Assembly: GCF_036324505.1 (NCBI RefSeq)
Contig: NC_086366.1
Location: forward strand, 15,687,427-15,751,426
From: Eleginops maclovinus
Taxonomy: Eukaryota > Chordata > Actinopteri > Perciformes > Eleginopidae
Length of the DNA stretch: 64,000 nt
Direction of reading: 5' to 3'
Part shown: one piece after another, positions 20,001 to 60,960 of the stretch
How the letters are laid out: each line of letters begins with the position of its first letter
Numbering within the stretch: the stretch's first letter is position 1
Notes under the pieces: generated by a model
Seen by the model: the letters and a program-made list of their open reading frames with translations, nothing else
Databases searched by the model: none
Told to the model about the DNA's origin: nothing
Program-made: the position numbers and the translations under genes

Positions 20001-23000
20001 GTTTGAATTATTGTGTCATATATTTTAAAGGAGATATTGTGAGATGAAGGCCTACATGTTAGAGCAGTAGCTCCTAACTTTGTTTGCCTTATCATCAGTA
20101 TCAGCCCTTAAAGAGTGCGGTTACTTCCCGGATTTGGTATTTCACTTAAAAAAAACACCGTCAGACTCACAATAGATGGCTTGACAAAAAGATACAAAAT
20201 GTTGCAGAGGAAACGCATTACTATTTCCTTAAAACATACGCCTACATTACCTAGAAAGGCCAAAAGTTGCGTCAGAAGTTCAGCTGTGTTATGATGACTG
20301 CATAGCGCACATGTTTTGCTAGAAGCCAGAGGAGCAGACTACAGAGGTCTGGTAAGCTAACTATTTTTCTCACAAAACAATCCTTTCAGTTAAAATTGGG
20401 ATCCGAACCAACTCACTCTGACGCAAATTAAGGCCACACAGTTTTGGCTTCATGTATTTTAAGCATACATTTCGGACAGATAGTTAATGTGAGCCAGCCA
20501 TGATTGAGAAAAAACGTTAGTGTTGTCTTCTAACTAGCTGCATAACAAATATTTTATTATAACCTCTTTTCCAAGTTTTTACTCAATTATGGTGGGACTT
20601 TGGGCAAAGGGATAATATTCAACCGACAAAAAATGTATTTTCACCACGATTTCCATCCACATGTTTGAAAGAGTCTTTCAATTCTTATAGAAAACCAAAT
20701 AATAAAATACCGGAAGAATGGTTGGTGTTTTTAACAAGCTTGTTGCGTCCTAACCACTCAAAAAAAGTAAAAAAGAAAAAGCTATTTATTGAATTAAAAT
20801 CTTATACCTGTTAAAAATATTGCCACCTGACTTCCAATTTGGGAGATACTATGTTACCCGCGCTCCTACAGTGGCTTCTGCTCACCACAAGGAGGCACTG
20901 TAGCACTGCAGGATTGATGAAGCTCCCATTTTCGAAAATCACAGGCTTTGATTTGGTTCTGTGACAGGTCAAGTATTTTCAAAAACATTGCAGAGCATCC
21001 TTTTTCTTTTTTTTTTAAATAATGATTTTGAGTACTCCGTTATTTTGATTGAAAGATTTGTCTGCTTGACTACAGTAGTTACCTTGACTGTGGATGACTT
21101 GCTCTGAAAATGAGTATGCTACTCCTAGACTACCATAAGCGTGTTGCTTTAGAAACGCCATGCAATCATGGTTTAAAGTGTGCTTGAGAGGCTGAAGGAT
21201 AATCAGAAGGAATCATCCAAGGTTGTCCAAAGTGCCTTGGGAATTGTTGCTTTGTTAGAAATTATTAAAGTGCTCCTCTTCCCGCCCTCCCAGATCAAAA
21301 CAGCCTCCCATTCACAGTTGACTGAAAGGCTTGGTCTGTGGTGAAAAAACCATTAGGAGAGCCTCTGGACTCAAAGCAATGTCTCCTGGCAGCTCTGCAT
21401 TGCTCCTGGAGCAGTGAGCCATTGTTTATTCATCGCCGCATTGGCATTCAAAGTGCATCCTCACTGTTCTCTCTCATAACCAACAAGTTGCAATTTTTAT
21501 GCATGTGAAGGTTGAAGGCAAATTATTTATGGGAGGCTGGACCTGAGAAAAAGAGAACGGCCTCGAGCAAAATGGTTTACGTTGATATTTTCTATAGGCT
21601 ATTGAATTCGCTGGATCACAGCAAGATATGCATGTTTTATTCAGCTTTTCAGAGCAAAAGTTGTTGCCTTGCTAGACAGCCATATGCTTTTTTGGATATT
21701 GTGATGCATTTCAGACATGCTTTCAGGAATGGTTTAATTTTTTTTTTTCAGCAGGGTTCAAATCAAATTAGTAGAAAAAAACGGTTCTTCAGTGTCCCTC
21801 CCTGTAGGTCTTTACCTCCCCTCACTGCAGCGAAGGTTTTAAAGTAAGAAATCTCTGAGAAGAAATTGCATGCATGTGTCTTGATGTGTCTGAATCCATA
21901 GAAATAGCTGAGATTCAGCTGCAAAGGGAAGGGCCTTTCACCTGTATGAGAAATTATTCAAGAACATCTGGTGGTGTCCAGATGCAGGGATGAAATGTGT
22001 GAAGCTTGTGGTGCTGAACCTCAGCAGGTGCAAGGTGAGAGGACTGCGGGATAATAGTTACCCTATTACCTGAGAAGATTACTCTTTAGAATGGCACAGA
22101 ATTGGACATTATAGACTCTTTACATTCTGGTGGAACAATTTAAAACCCCTAATGGTTCTTTCTGTGCATTCTGCAGATCTAGTGGTAATATAGTACATGG
22201 CAGGAGCTGTGCTACTCTGGTTCACAGCACTTCAGTGGCTCCATAAAGAATCATTTTTGGTTGTTCATTATGGTCTAATGTTCCATTACAAAACATTATT
22301 GGAACTATATGAATGTACACATTCTCATTGTTCCTTTGATAGATCTTGACTATGAAGTGCAGCGCATACTTAAATAGTAAAAAGGTACAGTGTAAGCCTC
22401 TGCTTCTAAAATAGATATGAATCCTACAGTCCTGGGCTTATTTAGGAATTCATAGATGGTTTTTTTTTCTTGTGAATACGGATAGAGATATATTTTGTGT
22501 GTGCTGATTTTTTTCCTTTAAATAAATGTTTTAGTGAGCTCATAAAGCAACTTTATTTTAAGTCAAAGCATCCATTTTAAAATCTTTTCCTTGTTCTGTG
22601 TGACTAAGGAAAGTCTGATCCACACGGTACAATCTGGCTTTGTGCACACTGTCCTCAGTGTTGACGGTTACAAGATGGGTTTTACAAGAGCTAAACAAGT
22701 AGTCTGCAGTTTTTTACTTTTAGGGCCCGTTCCTGTTATATTGTCAGCATCGGATAGCCTTCCATGTATTTTAGATTTTCTCTCATTCCATGATTGTTTG
22801 TAAGAGGTGTTTTAAAAGACAGCTTTAAAACAAAAACAATCTCCGTAAACACAGGCATTTCAGTTTGTATTCTTCGAGATCACTTGGTAGGGATGTGACG
22901 CATCACGGAAGGTCCTATCATAATGAAAAAGAAGCTAACGTTGCTGTCTGTCATTGTTTTTTTTTAGACTTCTTCATTTCAGATTGACCGGACTATGATA

Positions 23001-25860
23001 AAAGCCGGATTGCTGTACGGGCTCAAAACCCCTAGAGTAGTGTGGACACTAGGCATTAGCGTAACAAAAGTTTAGCATTTTAAAACGAGACTGTATTGGT
23101 GTGGATGTAACCATAGAGATAATCTATGGTTCACTGAAATTCCTAGTTAACATGACAATGGGTTCTAATTAAATTACAGCCACTGAGAGAACCTTGTCCG
23201 TCAGACAACCAATTAGGCCCTGGCTATGGGCAGAAGTATATCTTTTTTTAAATTCAATTCAAGTGTGTCCATGGTTTGAAATATAAAAATCAGCTGCTTT
23301 TTACAAGGAGTGGTGGGGGGTGGAGGAAAGCAGGGATGCAATGCTTGGTGATTGAATAAGTGATTAGACCTCAGGTTTACACAAAGGCTCCTCACTCGCA
23401 GGCTGTCTGTCAGAGCTCAGTTTTTTTTATTTGACATTCACATGCATATCAAAGTGACTAAGCAACCAGAAGACCGGGTTCTGGCCCACACAATGAAATG
23501 CTCGGTTTGTTTTGCAAATAATGCTCTTGACCTTTAACTGATGAATAATAACCAGAGACAGAGAATGTAATTATCCAAGGCATTACAGTTTGTTCAAAAG
23601 GTAACCCCCAGTTGAATAAGCTTTACCCATGTGAATCCATTTGGGACATTTACTTGTAAATGATACGTCTGTTATTTTTGGGGCATGGCTTTACGGTGCT
23701 GAATACGGTGTGATTATTTTGAATTTCACAAACATTTTAAACCATAAAGCATTACTAATGAGGAAATGAGAACAAAAGCCACAGCATTCAAAGGGTTCCA
23801 GGCAACAGAGGGTTTTATCCATAGAAAATAAAAAGCTCCCCATCTGGATCACTGAGCATTTAGTTTAACCATCAGATGAGAGGCCAGTGTAAACAAGCAC
23901 ACGCTCAGTTGCTGTGCAGACCCAAAGCACTCACTGTGGCTAAAGTTGTTGCCACTCCTGCAGGTGGATATTAAGTTATGGTGTTCAGGGACACTGAAGG
24001 AAGACGGGTAAAATAGGCAGGGTGTGAAGACTGTATGCTATAAACGAAACCTATCACCAAGTAGAAAATTATTAAAAAGCAGTCATTTAACGGAATGGGG
24101 AGCATCACTTGCTTCAGGCACTACCTTCTATAATTTCAAATGTGCTTGATTTAGCCAGGTATTTAAGGATTTAATTTCTGCGTTATCCATGCTGGGATAT
24201 AATCTGTATCTCTGAATGCGCTTTTTTAAGATTAGAGGAAATATTTTCTAAAAAATCTGTGTAAGGTCACACCATCTACAAAATTCCTTTTTCCAAGCAT
24301 TTAAAACAGGTTTTATTGTTAAAAGTTAACACAGTGTATATGTTTTATGCTAAATTGAGCGAGCCAAATTTTCTTTAAACTTTATTGATCAATGCTTTAA
24401 TATATGTTTACCCATCTAAATAACAACATTGTTTTTACAACTAATTAGAGGTAATACATGTCAAATAATATATTCAATATTTATGTATATATAGTTATAT
24501 CGATATTCAAAATATCGAAGGCTTTTATAAAAATATTTCTGGAACCATGGCTGAAATGATTAACTACCCACTTTAGAAAAAGTGTGTTTTTACGTTAACT
24601 TGCCTTTTTTGTTCTTTTCTGTTCACTTTTTCTTGTTTCACTAGCTCAGTTTTCTTTTATTCACATCACAATGACATGGTAAGAGTCGGCTAACAATGGA
24701 CACTTACTGAATCTCAGGCTTATGATATTCACACATTTGTGGAGATGACCAGAAAGGCCTAATGGATAAGCAGCTATGCTTAGCATTGTTTGACCAAGCA
24801 AAATTGGAATCCTTTGCACAGCTGAACAAATGAAATGAATACCAAACATTTCTCTCTATTTGTCTGTAAACTTCTATAGCCAATCTATGTAAAGCTGTGC
24901 TGCCTTACAAAGGCAACACAAAGCAACTAGTCTGATTGTTATTATACCCTACCATGAAATGATTACACAATAGGGATGTATAATTCTTGACGAAAAAGAA
25001 AAAGCATTCAAAAAGCATTTGAATGAGCAGCGGCACAAAGTTAAGAAGTTGTGAACATTTCTTACAGCCAAATGAGCAGTCGAATTTCTCTCTGCTCTTG
25101 GATAGCATTTATCAATCCCAAAAACACTCGCTACAAGAGGTGGAAATCCCGCAGCATGCACTACCCGCAGCAGCAGCAGCTCCTTACTCAGAGGAGAGGA
25201 GCAGAGGAGACAACTCTCAATAAAGATACAGCAGACTCCCTCAGTGTTCTAATCCTTTAAAATGGAGGACGGACTTCAGATTTTTTGTGTCATAAATGTA
25301 AATGTTATGTTAATGCAACCTCTTCCAGTCATCTAGCAATACATAAACAAACATCAGGGGCTAACATGGGCTGATGCCAACGTCTGGCCGATGTGTCTGT
25401 GCATGTATCCGGAGCTAAAAGCCATCTTTTAAGTGGTTAACTCGCAAGACTGATCTCAAGCCCACAGCTGATAGGCAGTTGATAAGTGGCGGACTATAAA
25501 AAATGAAGGTGTCAAACAAGATTTAGGAGTGAATGAAAGCAGGGGTTTAAGTGGCTAGAATATGACACATCGAAATACAGCGTTTGTCTTTGCCCATCTG
25601 TGACACAATAGCATTCGGTGTCGATTGGTTACTTGTGATGTGTAACTCTGATAGTGCTGTGGCCATTGACTGAGACTACAGAAACTGATGGGCTGGCTAC
25701 ATCAGTGCTAAAGAAGCACATTTAAAAAAATGGTTTTATTCATAGGCAATCATGTAAAAATCATTCAGAGATTTATTAAAATGCTTTGTCTTTAATTTAG
25801 GTTTCAGGTTTCACATGCTGAATAAAGCAGATAATCAGCTCTAATTTTAAATTCAGAGAA
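20001..25860. other. Intergenic DNA between arhgap32 and cadm1, no gene seen
   Basis: Both strands hold only short open frames without recognisable products and without a plausible set of splice sites. Composition is AT-rich throughout. Around 21,290-21,480 the sequence is less AT-biased and non-repetitive, which could mark conserved regulatory DNA, but this cannot be judged without comparison. Confidence 0.6.
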
Positions 25861-25865
25861 TTATT

Positions 25866-26136
25866 AATGGTAAATGGACTGTACTTACAGGATATAGGGC
25901 TTTATCCTGTCTTTTTAACCTTTTAGTCATTCACCCATTCATACAGAGCAGTACACCTTGCTCTAGGGGACTACCTTTCATACACATTCATACAACATTG
26001 GCCGTGCCATCGGGAGCAACTGGGGGTTAAGTATCTCCCCAAGGATACATCGACATGTTGACTGCATAAGCTAGGATCGAACCCACAACCTTCTGGATAA
26101 AAGATGACTGCAATTCATCGCAGCCACAGTCGCCCA
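25866..26136 (+). repeat. Teleost interspersed repeat ('aatggtaaatggactgta' family)
   Basis: It begins aatggtaaatggactgtact and proceeds through cattcacccattcatacag, gggagcaactgggggttaag, ggatcgaacccacaaccttc and cagccacagtcgccca. This series of words is one I know as a very common percomorph repeat. The copy looks near full length but diverged. No protein is encoded. Confidence 0.8.
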
Positions 26137-28950
26137 ATAATAATACTTAGTATAGGGTCAAACTTTGAACAACCTTGACACCTTTTAGTTTTCATCTTTA
26201 ATTGTTTCTGTAGCTACTTCTCTTTCTTTGTAAGGCAGAGCAGTGTTACTATCTTCAACTCTTATTTCAGAAGAGAGTGACTGCAATGGTCACAGACCAT
26301 GAAACAGATATTTCTTTTTAACTTATCCACATCTTCCCAAATGGAATAGAATTTTAAATTCAAGCTCATTCAGGCTGATGAACTTCATCCCATGATGCCT
26401 TTCATTCCAGGTGAAGGCCCTGTGTTTGAATTCAATGCAAATTTAATTAAAACATGTAACTTTTAATTAGCTAACTAATTAATTTAAAAGTGAAAAAAGA
26501 CTCAGGGTGATAAATTATTGAGGTGGCAATGTTTCTGCAGCAACTCACCAACGCTCTCTGTTTCATGGTCTGTGAGCGACTTCAACACTGTGTAAAACTG
26601 TAACAGGCTGTCCCACAGAAATAGAACACGTTAATATTCTGAGAACAGAAACACACATAAAACATAAGTGGAAAAACATCCATTGAGGTGTTACAGTGCA
26701 TCAGAGAGAAGCTGAGTTTCTAAACGAACTTGTAATGCAACAAAAGCGTTTTCACAACCATCTCGAGAAGATAATCGGGAACAGCTATCTCAGTGTTTCA
26801 AATTAAAAGTTGACTTTAAATTTAAATTAATTATGCATCAACAATGCTAAATATGGTAGAAAGATTACATACAGACGAGGCAGAATAAAAGATGAGAGAA
26901 GATTGGAAAGTGTTTGCCTATTGTATCTGGTTGGTGGCTATGAAGCGGAACATCAATGTAAATTTGGGAAAAGAAAACTTGTCTTTGCTTTTGCAGAAAA
27001 GAGGAGTCACCTTGAAATGAAGTTGATAGAACTTCAGAGGATGCTGCTTGAAGCTCAGGCTCAGCAGATAATTACCGATTTCCTGTCTGAAACACGCAAC
27101 CTCCTTTTTTTGAGTGGATTTTTTTTGTATAGCTTTTTCAAATTAATCAAACCTAAAACTTCAACATCAACATCCTGCACATTTCCTCCCTCTGGTAGAC
27201 ATCAATCTCTGATTAACCATCAGAGTATTAAACATCAAGCAGCAACATCGCTGACATTAGAGCCTATAGTGCTGTTCACAGCATCTTTCAGGTTTAGAGT
27301 TAATCACCTGACAAACACACGTCTCTTCTCCCTGACTTTCCCAGACAGGATTAACAGGCTGGTTGTGTGTGCTTTAATTAATGCAGATTTCTCTCGGGTC
27401 ATACAGTAGCAGTCTAAGATAATGGTGTTGTGGTTATCACAGGCTCCAGGTTCTTGTCCTTCATCTCATTGTTTGAGATGCCTACAACAGATCATCCGTT
27501 TCACAGAAAGATGACTAGGCATTAACCACCAAAACAATAATATGGTAACATATAGAACACTTGGATTGGCCTGAGTTTGTAACTAGCTGTGACTGCTATA
27601 GTGTGTCCACCTTGTGAGTCAGTTGGTCACTGTGTGTTTGTATGAAAGGTGCGTGACAACCAAGCAAGGACTCGCAAAAAACAATGCTGTAACTCTGAAC
27701 TTTTATGTAGTCAATAGTGTTGTCTTTAAAATCAATTCAAAGTAACACATGACTCAATGGCCGATTATAAAGGGTCATTAAGTGTACCTGGGGATTTTTG
27801 ACCCCTTCTTCACAACTGAATCCTCAAACAAAAAAGGAAAAAAGAAGTCTTATAGGTATGCTAGATAGGAGTGAACATAGAGGGAGATGAGTGTTCAGAC
27901 AGAGCTCGTTGTGTTTGCCTTTGTTCACTCAATATTTATTCCCACATCATTTAATTATACCTCAGCCAAGCCAAGTGCTACATGCCATCAATCTCAATCA
28001 ATCAGCTAACTAAACAAGCCATGCTCAGACATTTGTTCTCTCTAAATTTCCCCATTGTGCTAATTACACTTAAACATGTCAGTCCAAATTAAAACTGAAC
28101 ATTGAAATGGGATTAGTATTATTTAACTGAAACTTCAGCTTTTCATGTTCATGCATTCGCGATGCACCGACAGCTGGTTCAGCTGAGCAGCAAACGCCTT
28201 CCAACCGCTTTTAATCAACGTTTTCAAGAGTTTAACCTCGAAAAGATTACAAAATATAGAGAAAATCACATTATTTGTCATTTTGCAAAATGCAATAGGC
28301 AGGTATTTAAAGACCCTTGGGGAAGCATTATATTTCAATGATTGTATGAGTAGACAGACGAGCGGCTGGTTTCTAAGGTTAAACTATTCCCATTAAAGTT
28401 TGAATAATGTTATTGACCTTTCCCTGGGATGAATCACTTAAAGTAATGGAAAATGGTGGCACCGACAGAATTATGATGACAGAAATGCTTATGGTTATGA
28501 ACTAAGCCTTGCTCCTCAAAATACCTATCAATTTGTCAAATCACTAACATCTACGTGTTCAGCTCAAATCTTAACAGGGGCCCCCGAGCCTGTCGGTGTC
28601 AGTCATTGTGTCATTTAAAATGTTTCTCCCCTCCATCCGTACCACAGTGCATGTGTCAGTCTCTGATGGGAGTTCAGATTGCTGCTGCTGCACATTAAAT
28701 ATGACTCGGCACAGAATTTTTGCCTCCGCTTGAGATCTTCCTCTTTGGGAGTTTGACAAGTATCAGCAGCTCAAGGTGAAATGAACAGGTTTAATCCAGC
28801 TAATGTTTTCAGGACGTTAAAACAGGGAGAGCGAATTTGACAACAATAATAAATTCTGATGCCTGCATCTCCGAACAGGACGGGACTACAAAGTGAAAAT
28901 GCACATTTTTGATAAATTTACAAAAAAAACTGCAGATTTAAACATTGATA
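26137..28950. other. Intergenic DNA beyond the cadm1 3' end, no gene seen
   Basis: Apart from the inverted repeat at 26290-26575, no structure is recognisable. A 168-codon open frame at 26903-27409 on the + strand shows no known domain and an AT-rich composition like its surroundings. Confidence 0.55.
26290..26575. repeat. 19-bp perfect inverted repeat around a 248-bp AT-rich core
   Basis: tcacagaccatgaaacaga at 26290-26308 is the exact reverse complement of 26557-26575. The core contains runs of taattaa. No known element ends were recognised. Confidence 0.8.
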
Positions 28951-28953
28951 TCT

Positions 28954-28959
28954 TTTATT
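28954..28959 (-). terminator. Candidate distal poly(A) signal of cadm1
   Basis: AATAAA on the - strand (TTTATT on +), with a run of T ending in GT about 30 bases downstream in transcript sense. Confidence 0.4.
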
Positions 28960-29153
28960 AAGACAAGAACTCCTCCGATCTTTTTTTTTTCTTTTGTAAA
29001 AATGTTTGTGTGAACCAATACAAAATATGTATGGTCGTATGAGAAACATCCTCTTCACTACACAAAAGAAAAAAATGTCACCTGGGTAACGAGAGAAATT
29101 TAGGCTTTAACAAGAAAAACAACAATTTTTGGGTGTAATAAAACAACCAACAA

Positions 29154-29181
29154 CCCCCCCTCCCCCCACACACCCATCCCC
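29154..29181 (-). promoter_or_regulatory. G-quadruplex-type motif in the predicted cadm1 3' UTR
   Basis: In cadm1 sense four G runs of 4, 3, 6 and 7 bases are separated by loops AT, TGTGT and A. This fits the canonical G3+N1-7 pattern. Confidence 0.7.
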
Positions 29182-31464
29182 ACTCAGGGATTTAAACATG
29201 AGTTTCATCCAAATATCCAAGACATGTTACAGATCATTCATAAAACTTCTTGTCACAGTAAATACACCATCTTTTCATCTATCAAAATGATGCCTGAACT
29301 GACTGAATACAAACAGATGCTTGATTGACTGTCTGTGGTCACACCCTATAATTACTAAATAACCAATACTGTATGAGCAAAGTGTGAAGGTGGAAGAAGA
29401 AGAAGTTTCATGAACATCGTTGTGATTTTGTTGACACTGACTGTACATCATTTTCGGCTGCTTAACAAATCTAGTTTTCTTTCTTTGTGAACTAGGTCTA
29501 TGCAAAATAATATTTAACGTTTACTGTAACAGTGCATCATATTAAGAAGACATAAACATGTACAAATGGGAATAAACATGTACATCTTGTGATTTCGTCA
29601 CTGTTTGACTAGCTGTGGTACTACAGTATATACTGGGAGGGCCTTTAATTTGCATTCTACCTGAGATGCAAAAAACAAAAACACAAATATTAACACTCAT
29701 GAACCTGAGAGAGTGAAAACAAACATTGTAGATATCAAATATTAAAAACAAATAAAACATTGGATTAAAATGCTTTCGACAATCTTTTTTATATTCCTTG
29801 ATTTAAAAGAAGTCACTTTATAACCATTTAAGATAAATATCAACCCTCAAAATAAAATGTCATGCACATAGCTGTTTCCATGACAACAAAACTCCGTTAA
29901 AACTGTACTTTTATTGAAGCTAATTATAGCTTTTTGTAACATATTCCTTTCTGACACTAATAGCAAGCCTTGTCCTTGAAGATATCCCATAAATAGCAAG
30001 TGAAATAATTATGACCAAATTGAATTTGTTTAGCGATCACTCATTAAGAAAATAAATACTACATCCTGGCTTACTGTTGTAGTCAGTGGAAGCTGCCACA
30101 CCACCCTGATAAACAATGAAATATATATATATTTTTTAACTCATTGTAGCTTTTTATGCCCCAGGCGGTAATTGTGACGCAAGTCTGGTTGAATACATAC
30201 AACCTGGATGAGGATTGGCCCTGTAAGTTAGAAAGGACAGCAATATACAATATATACTGTATGAGTGTACAAGAGGATACTGTAAGATACTAACCATATG
30301 CCTCAAAATAATAGAAGGCACTAAATAAAGTCCTTCAGTCGTTTCTTTTAATAAGTATCAAGAGATACCTTTAAGGCAGTGGTTATCCTTTTTCATAATA
30401 CATTTACAGTTTCCTTTTTTTTTTTGTCTTATTCAGGTAACACAATGAAATCCCTTACTAATTACCAAACAGGCTTTTACACTCCTAGCTGTGACAGATT
30501 CGGAGGCATGAAGCTTGCACGGTGTGCACACTGCGTATCTGTGAGCAAGTGCACAATCTTCTGATTTGTGTTAGTGGGGGGAAAAAATACATTTGTAACA
30601 GTAGACGGCTCCTGTGTGAAGGTTTGAGGCTGCAGGATGACAGTAAGAAAAGGATCTTTCCACAAACCAGGTCTAAAGCTCAACGCAAATCTTTGATAAA
30701 TTGTGAGGCCCGCAGCCCATACAAGTTATGAAAGCCCAAAGGTAAAATGTGTTTGCAGACATCAAGGAAATATAACTGATTCATGTTCAATGACTGAATG
30801 ACATTTTATACTTGTTTATGGGGAAGGGCAAAACAGTTTAGTGTGTGGCAAGGATTTCTAAGGCAGGAATTGAGAAGATTTCAGTTTTTGTATTCTTGCT
30901 TCAGGTATTTACAGGGACATACGACGGTAAGTTATTCATAACTGGAAGGAAACGTTGCTATCGAAGTAACAATTATTCTCTGCTTGAGCAGTATTATCAC
31001 ATTTAAATATAAAACTTTGAAAAATAAAATAAACCATTGCCCTGGAAATGTATCTTATTAAATGGTTAATGTATCATGTCTTTTTTAAATCAATTATTTA
31101 GAGAGGGGCTCTCTGCACAGTGGACTTTCAGCCTTTGCCTCATATAAGTACGTAATATTCACTGTTCTTATGCACACTCACATTATTATTATATTTGGTC
31201 CAGGGTCGACTGTGTGGGTGGTATGAAAATATGAAGAATTTCATTTTCAAACCAGAAGCACACACAGCAGGCTAGGTACCAATATCCAACAACAATACAG
31301 TTTAATTCGATTTCATTATCTATGCAGGAGGAATCGTCACTCTTACTAAAAGTAAAGTCCGACCTTAAAATGCTTGTGATTTCAGCCAACTGATCTGTCA
31401 TTAGGCTCTGTATTTTATCTGAACTTGAAAAGAAATGTCCAGATCACTCTGGGAACATGCAATG

Positions 31465-31800
31465 CTTTAAGGAGTAGTTTGACATTTTGGGAAATACATT
31501 TATTTTGTCTCTCAAATACTTAAATGTGAAGATCAAAACCGTTCAAACCCTGTCGGCAGAATAAACATGATCTACATCCAGCCGACAGTTCACTTAGCTA
31601 AGTACAAAGACTGGAAACAGAGAAACAGCTAGCCTCGTCAGTTTGCTTAACCTTTACAAAAAACTAAATGTAGGAATGACAGCTGGGTTGTTTGTTGTCA
31701 TTATTTTACCTACTGACAGAACTGTTGCTTCCTGTTTTCACTCCTAATGCTAGGCAAAGCTAACTGGCTGCTTGCTGTTAGCTTGTATGTAGTGAATAGA
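31465..31800 (+). repeat. Interspersed fish repeat, family A ('gtttgacattttgggaaatac'), copy 1
   Basis: It opens aaggagtagtttgacatttt, then gggaaatacatttattttgt, and continues with caaagactggaaacagagaa and acagctagcctcgtc. The words gaaacagctagc and ttagct...agctaa recur in the other copies at 33,808, 47,845 and 61,830. I recognise the family as common in teleosts. It lies inside the predicted 3' UTR. Confidence 0.75.
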
Positions 31801-32822
31801 TGTGATAAATAAACACAATTATTAAAATTATAAAAAGTACGTCATTAATATTTTTTCCGATCCCATCATTAAGCTCTTGACTCTTGAATAAAAAAAAGAA
31901 AGCAGATGACAGTAAATGTTAAATGCTGTTTTTAAATATGTTGGTTCTGAATTTTCTCTACAGAAATTTGAACTCTAGTTCATGGCACATTACAGCGTTC
32001 ATGATGTCTCACTGTACTCCACAATACCCTAAACAATACTAAACTGACCTCACATCTATGTCAGATGTTGACTCAAAACCAGCGAGGGGCCAGTTGTACA
32101 TTGCGGTTTGGTGGGAAATGATACTAAACGGCACTGCTACTTCACTTTCAAGAACAAATACATTCTAAGATGAGCATGATTACTCACAACTGTTACATTA
32201 GTAATCAACACTGTGAACCTGACCTCAAAGGGAGGGGAGTCAATAAAATATGCACTAAAGTATGTCAAAACCAGTGTGATAGGAATTTGCAAGGACTGTT
32301 GGACTTTTACCCAGCAGGGAGGATTGTATTGACACTGTGTTCCAGTTACTGAAGTCTTGAGATTACTCAAACAAATAATAATAAAAGTGTGTGAACTGGC
32401 TCCTCTGATCTGGGTACATGAGCTAAAAGCAGAAGACAAACACCAGGACTATTTATTCTCAGAAAGCCAAATGTATCAAAGGATTGGGTTACGTATAATG
32501 AAAAAAATACAATCTGAAAAAAATGTGAAGGGGGTAAAACAATAAAAGAAAGAAAAGAAATAGAACAAGGCACAAAATTGTCTGTAAAATAATTGAACTG
32601 TACAGAATAGGCCCCAGCAGTCCAGGAAGGGTCGGATAGGAGATTCAGCAAAGCCTCTTCTTACCACTTGGCCATGCCAGTCCTACTTTCCACTTTTTCT
32701 TTTCTTCCTCTTTAAATCTCACACTCCCTGCCTCAAGCCTTCTTGTAACAAATCAGAGTGAGACTCCAAAAGCACCTCCACCGCCACCAGCATCCCCACC
32801 CGTCTCTCCTGGCCTGTTCGGT

Positions 32823-60409
<27,587 letters not shown>

Positions 60410-60526
60410 CTTCACAACAAAGACAGAAAATGGAGCAAAAATGTTATTTCAGATGAGAGGCAAACATTCCTTTATGCATATTAAAAATCTATCAAATATT
60501 TACAATTCTTACAACAGGGAGTGCAT

Positions 60527-60528
<2 letters not shown>

Positions 60529-60608
<80 letters not shown>
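60529..60608. repeat. (AC)40 microsatellite
   Basis: 80 bases of uninterrupted AC, about 120 bases upstream of the Ig1 exon acceptor in transcript sense. Confidence 0.99.
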
Positions 60609-60610
<2 letters not shown>

Positions 60611-60882
60611 TAACGATAAGTGAACAGGCCACGTAGACTGTTTGGTTGCGGCCATGTCTAATCCTTTTAATATAAGAGCCATGTGCAATGTTTGTCACTA
60701 TTGATCTCCCCAAGCTCAGAGTGGGCCCTGTGAGTCAGTGCCAGATGGGCTGTAAGCTCTGCTGCCCACGAAGGTAGCGAGAGAGGAGAGGGTAGGAAGG
60801 AGAGAAACAAAGAAAGATTGTGGCAAGTAGTAGATATGGGCCGAGTGGAGGAGGGGAGGAAGAGAGGGGGAGTTAAAGAGAG

Positions 60883-60886
<4 letters not shown>

Positions 60887-60957
<71 letters not shown>
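60887..60957. repeat. (GA)n microsatellite within a purine-rich tract
   Basis: 71 bases of uninterrupted GA, preceded from about 60,780 by a mixed purine tract. On the cadm1 sense strand it is a CT tract. Confidence 0.98.

Positions 60958-60960
<3 letters not shown>

Larger units (their letters stand above)
28954..32822 (-). other. cadm1: Probable long cadm1 3' UTR
   Basis: This stretch directly follows the cadm1 stop on the - strand and contains no exon-like frames. A minus-strand AATAAA at 28954-28959 with a T-rich and GT-containing stretch about 30 bases further on is a good end. Another AATAAA at 29910-29915 could give a shorter form. A repeat lies inside (31,465-31,800). The length of about 3.9 kb is plausible for this gene but not proven. 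Confidence 0.45.

Noticed and set aside
26903..27409. 168-codon open frame in the intergenic region
   Set aside because: No recognisable domain, composition equal to its surroundings, contains hydrophobic and Ser/Thr stretches typical of chance AT-rich translation, and no promoter or splice context.
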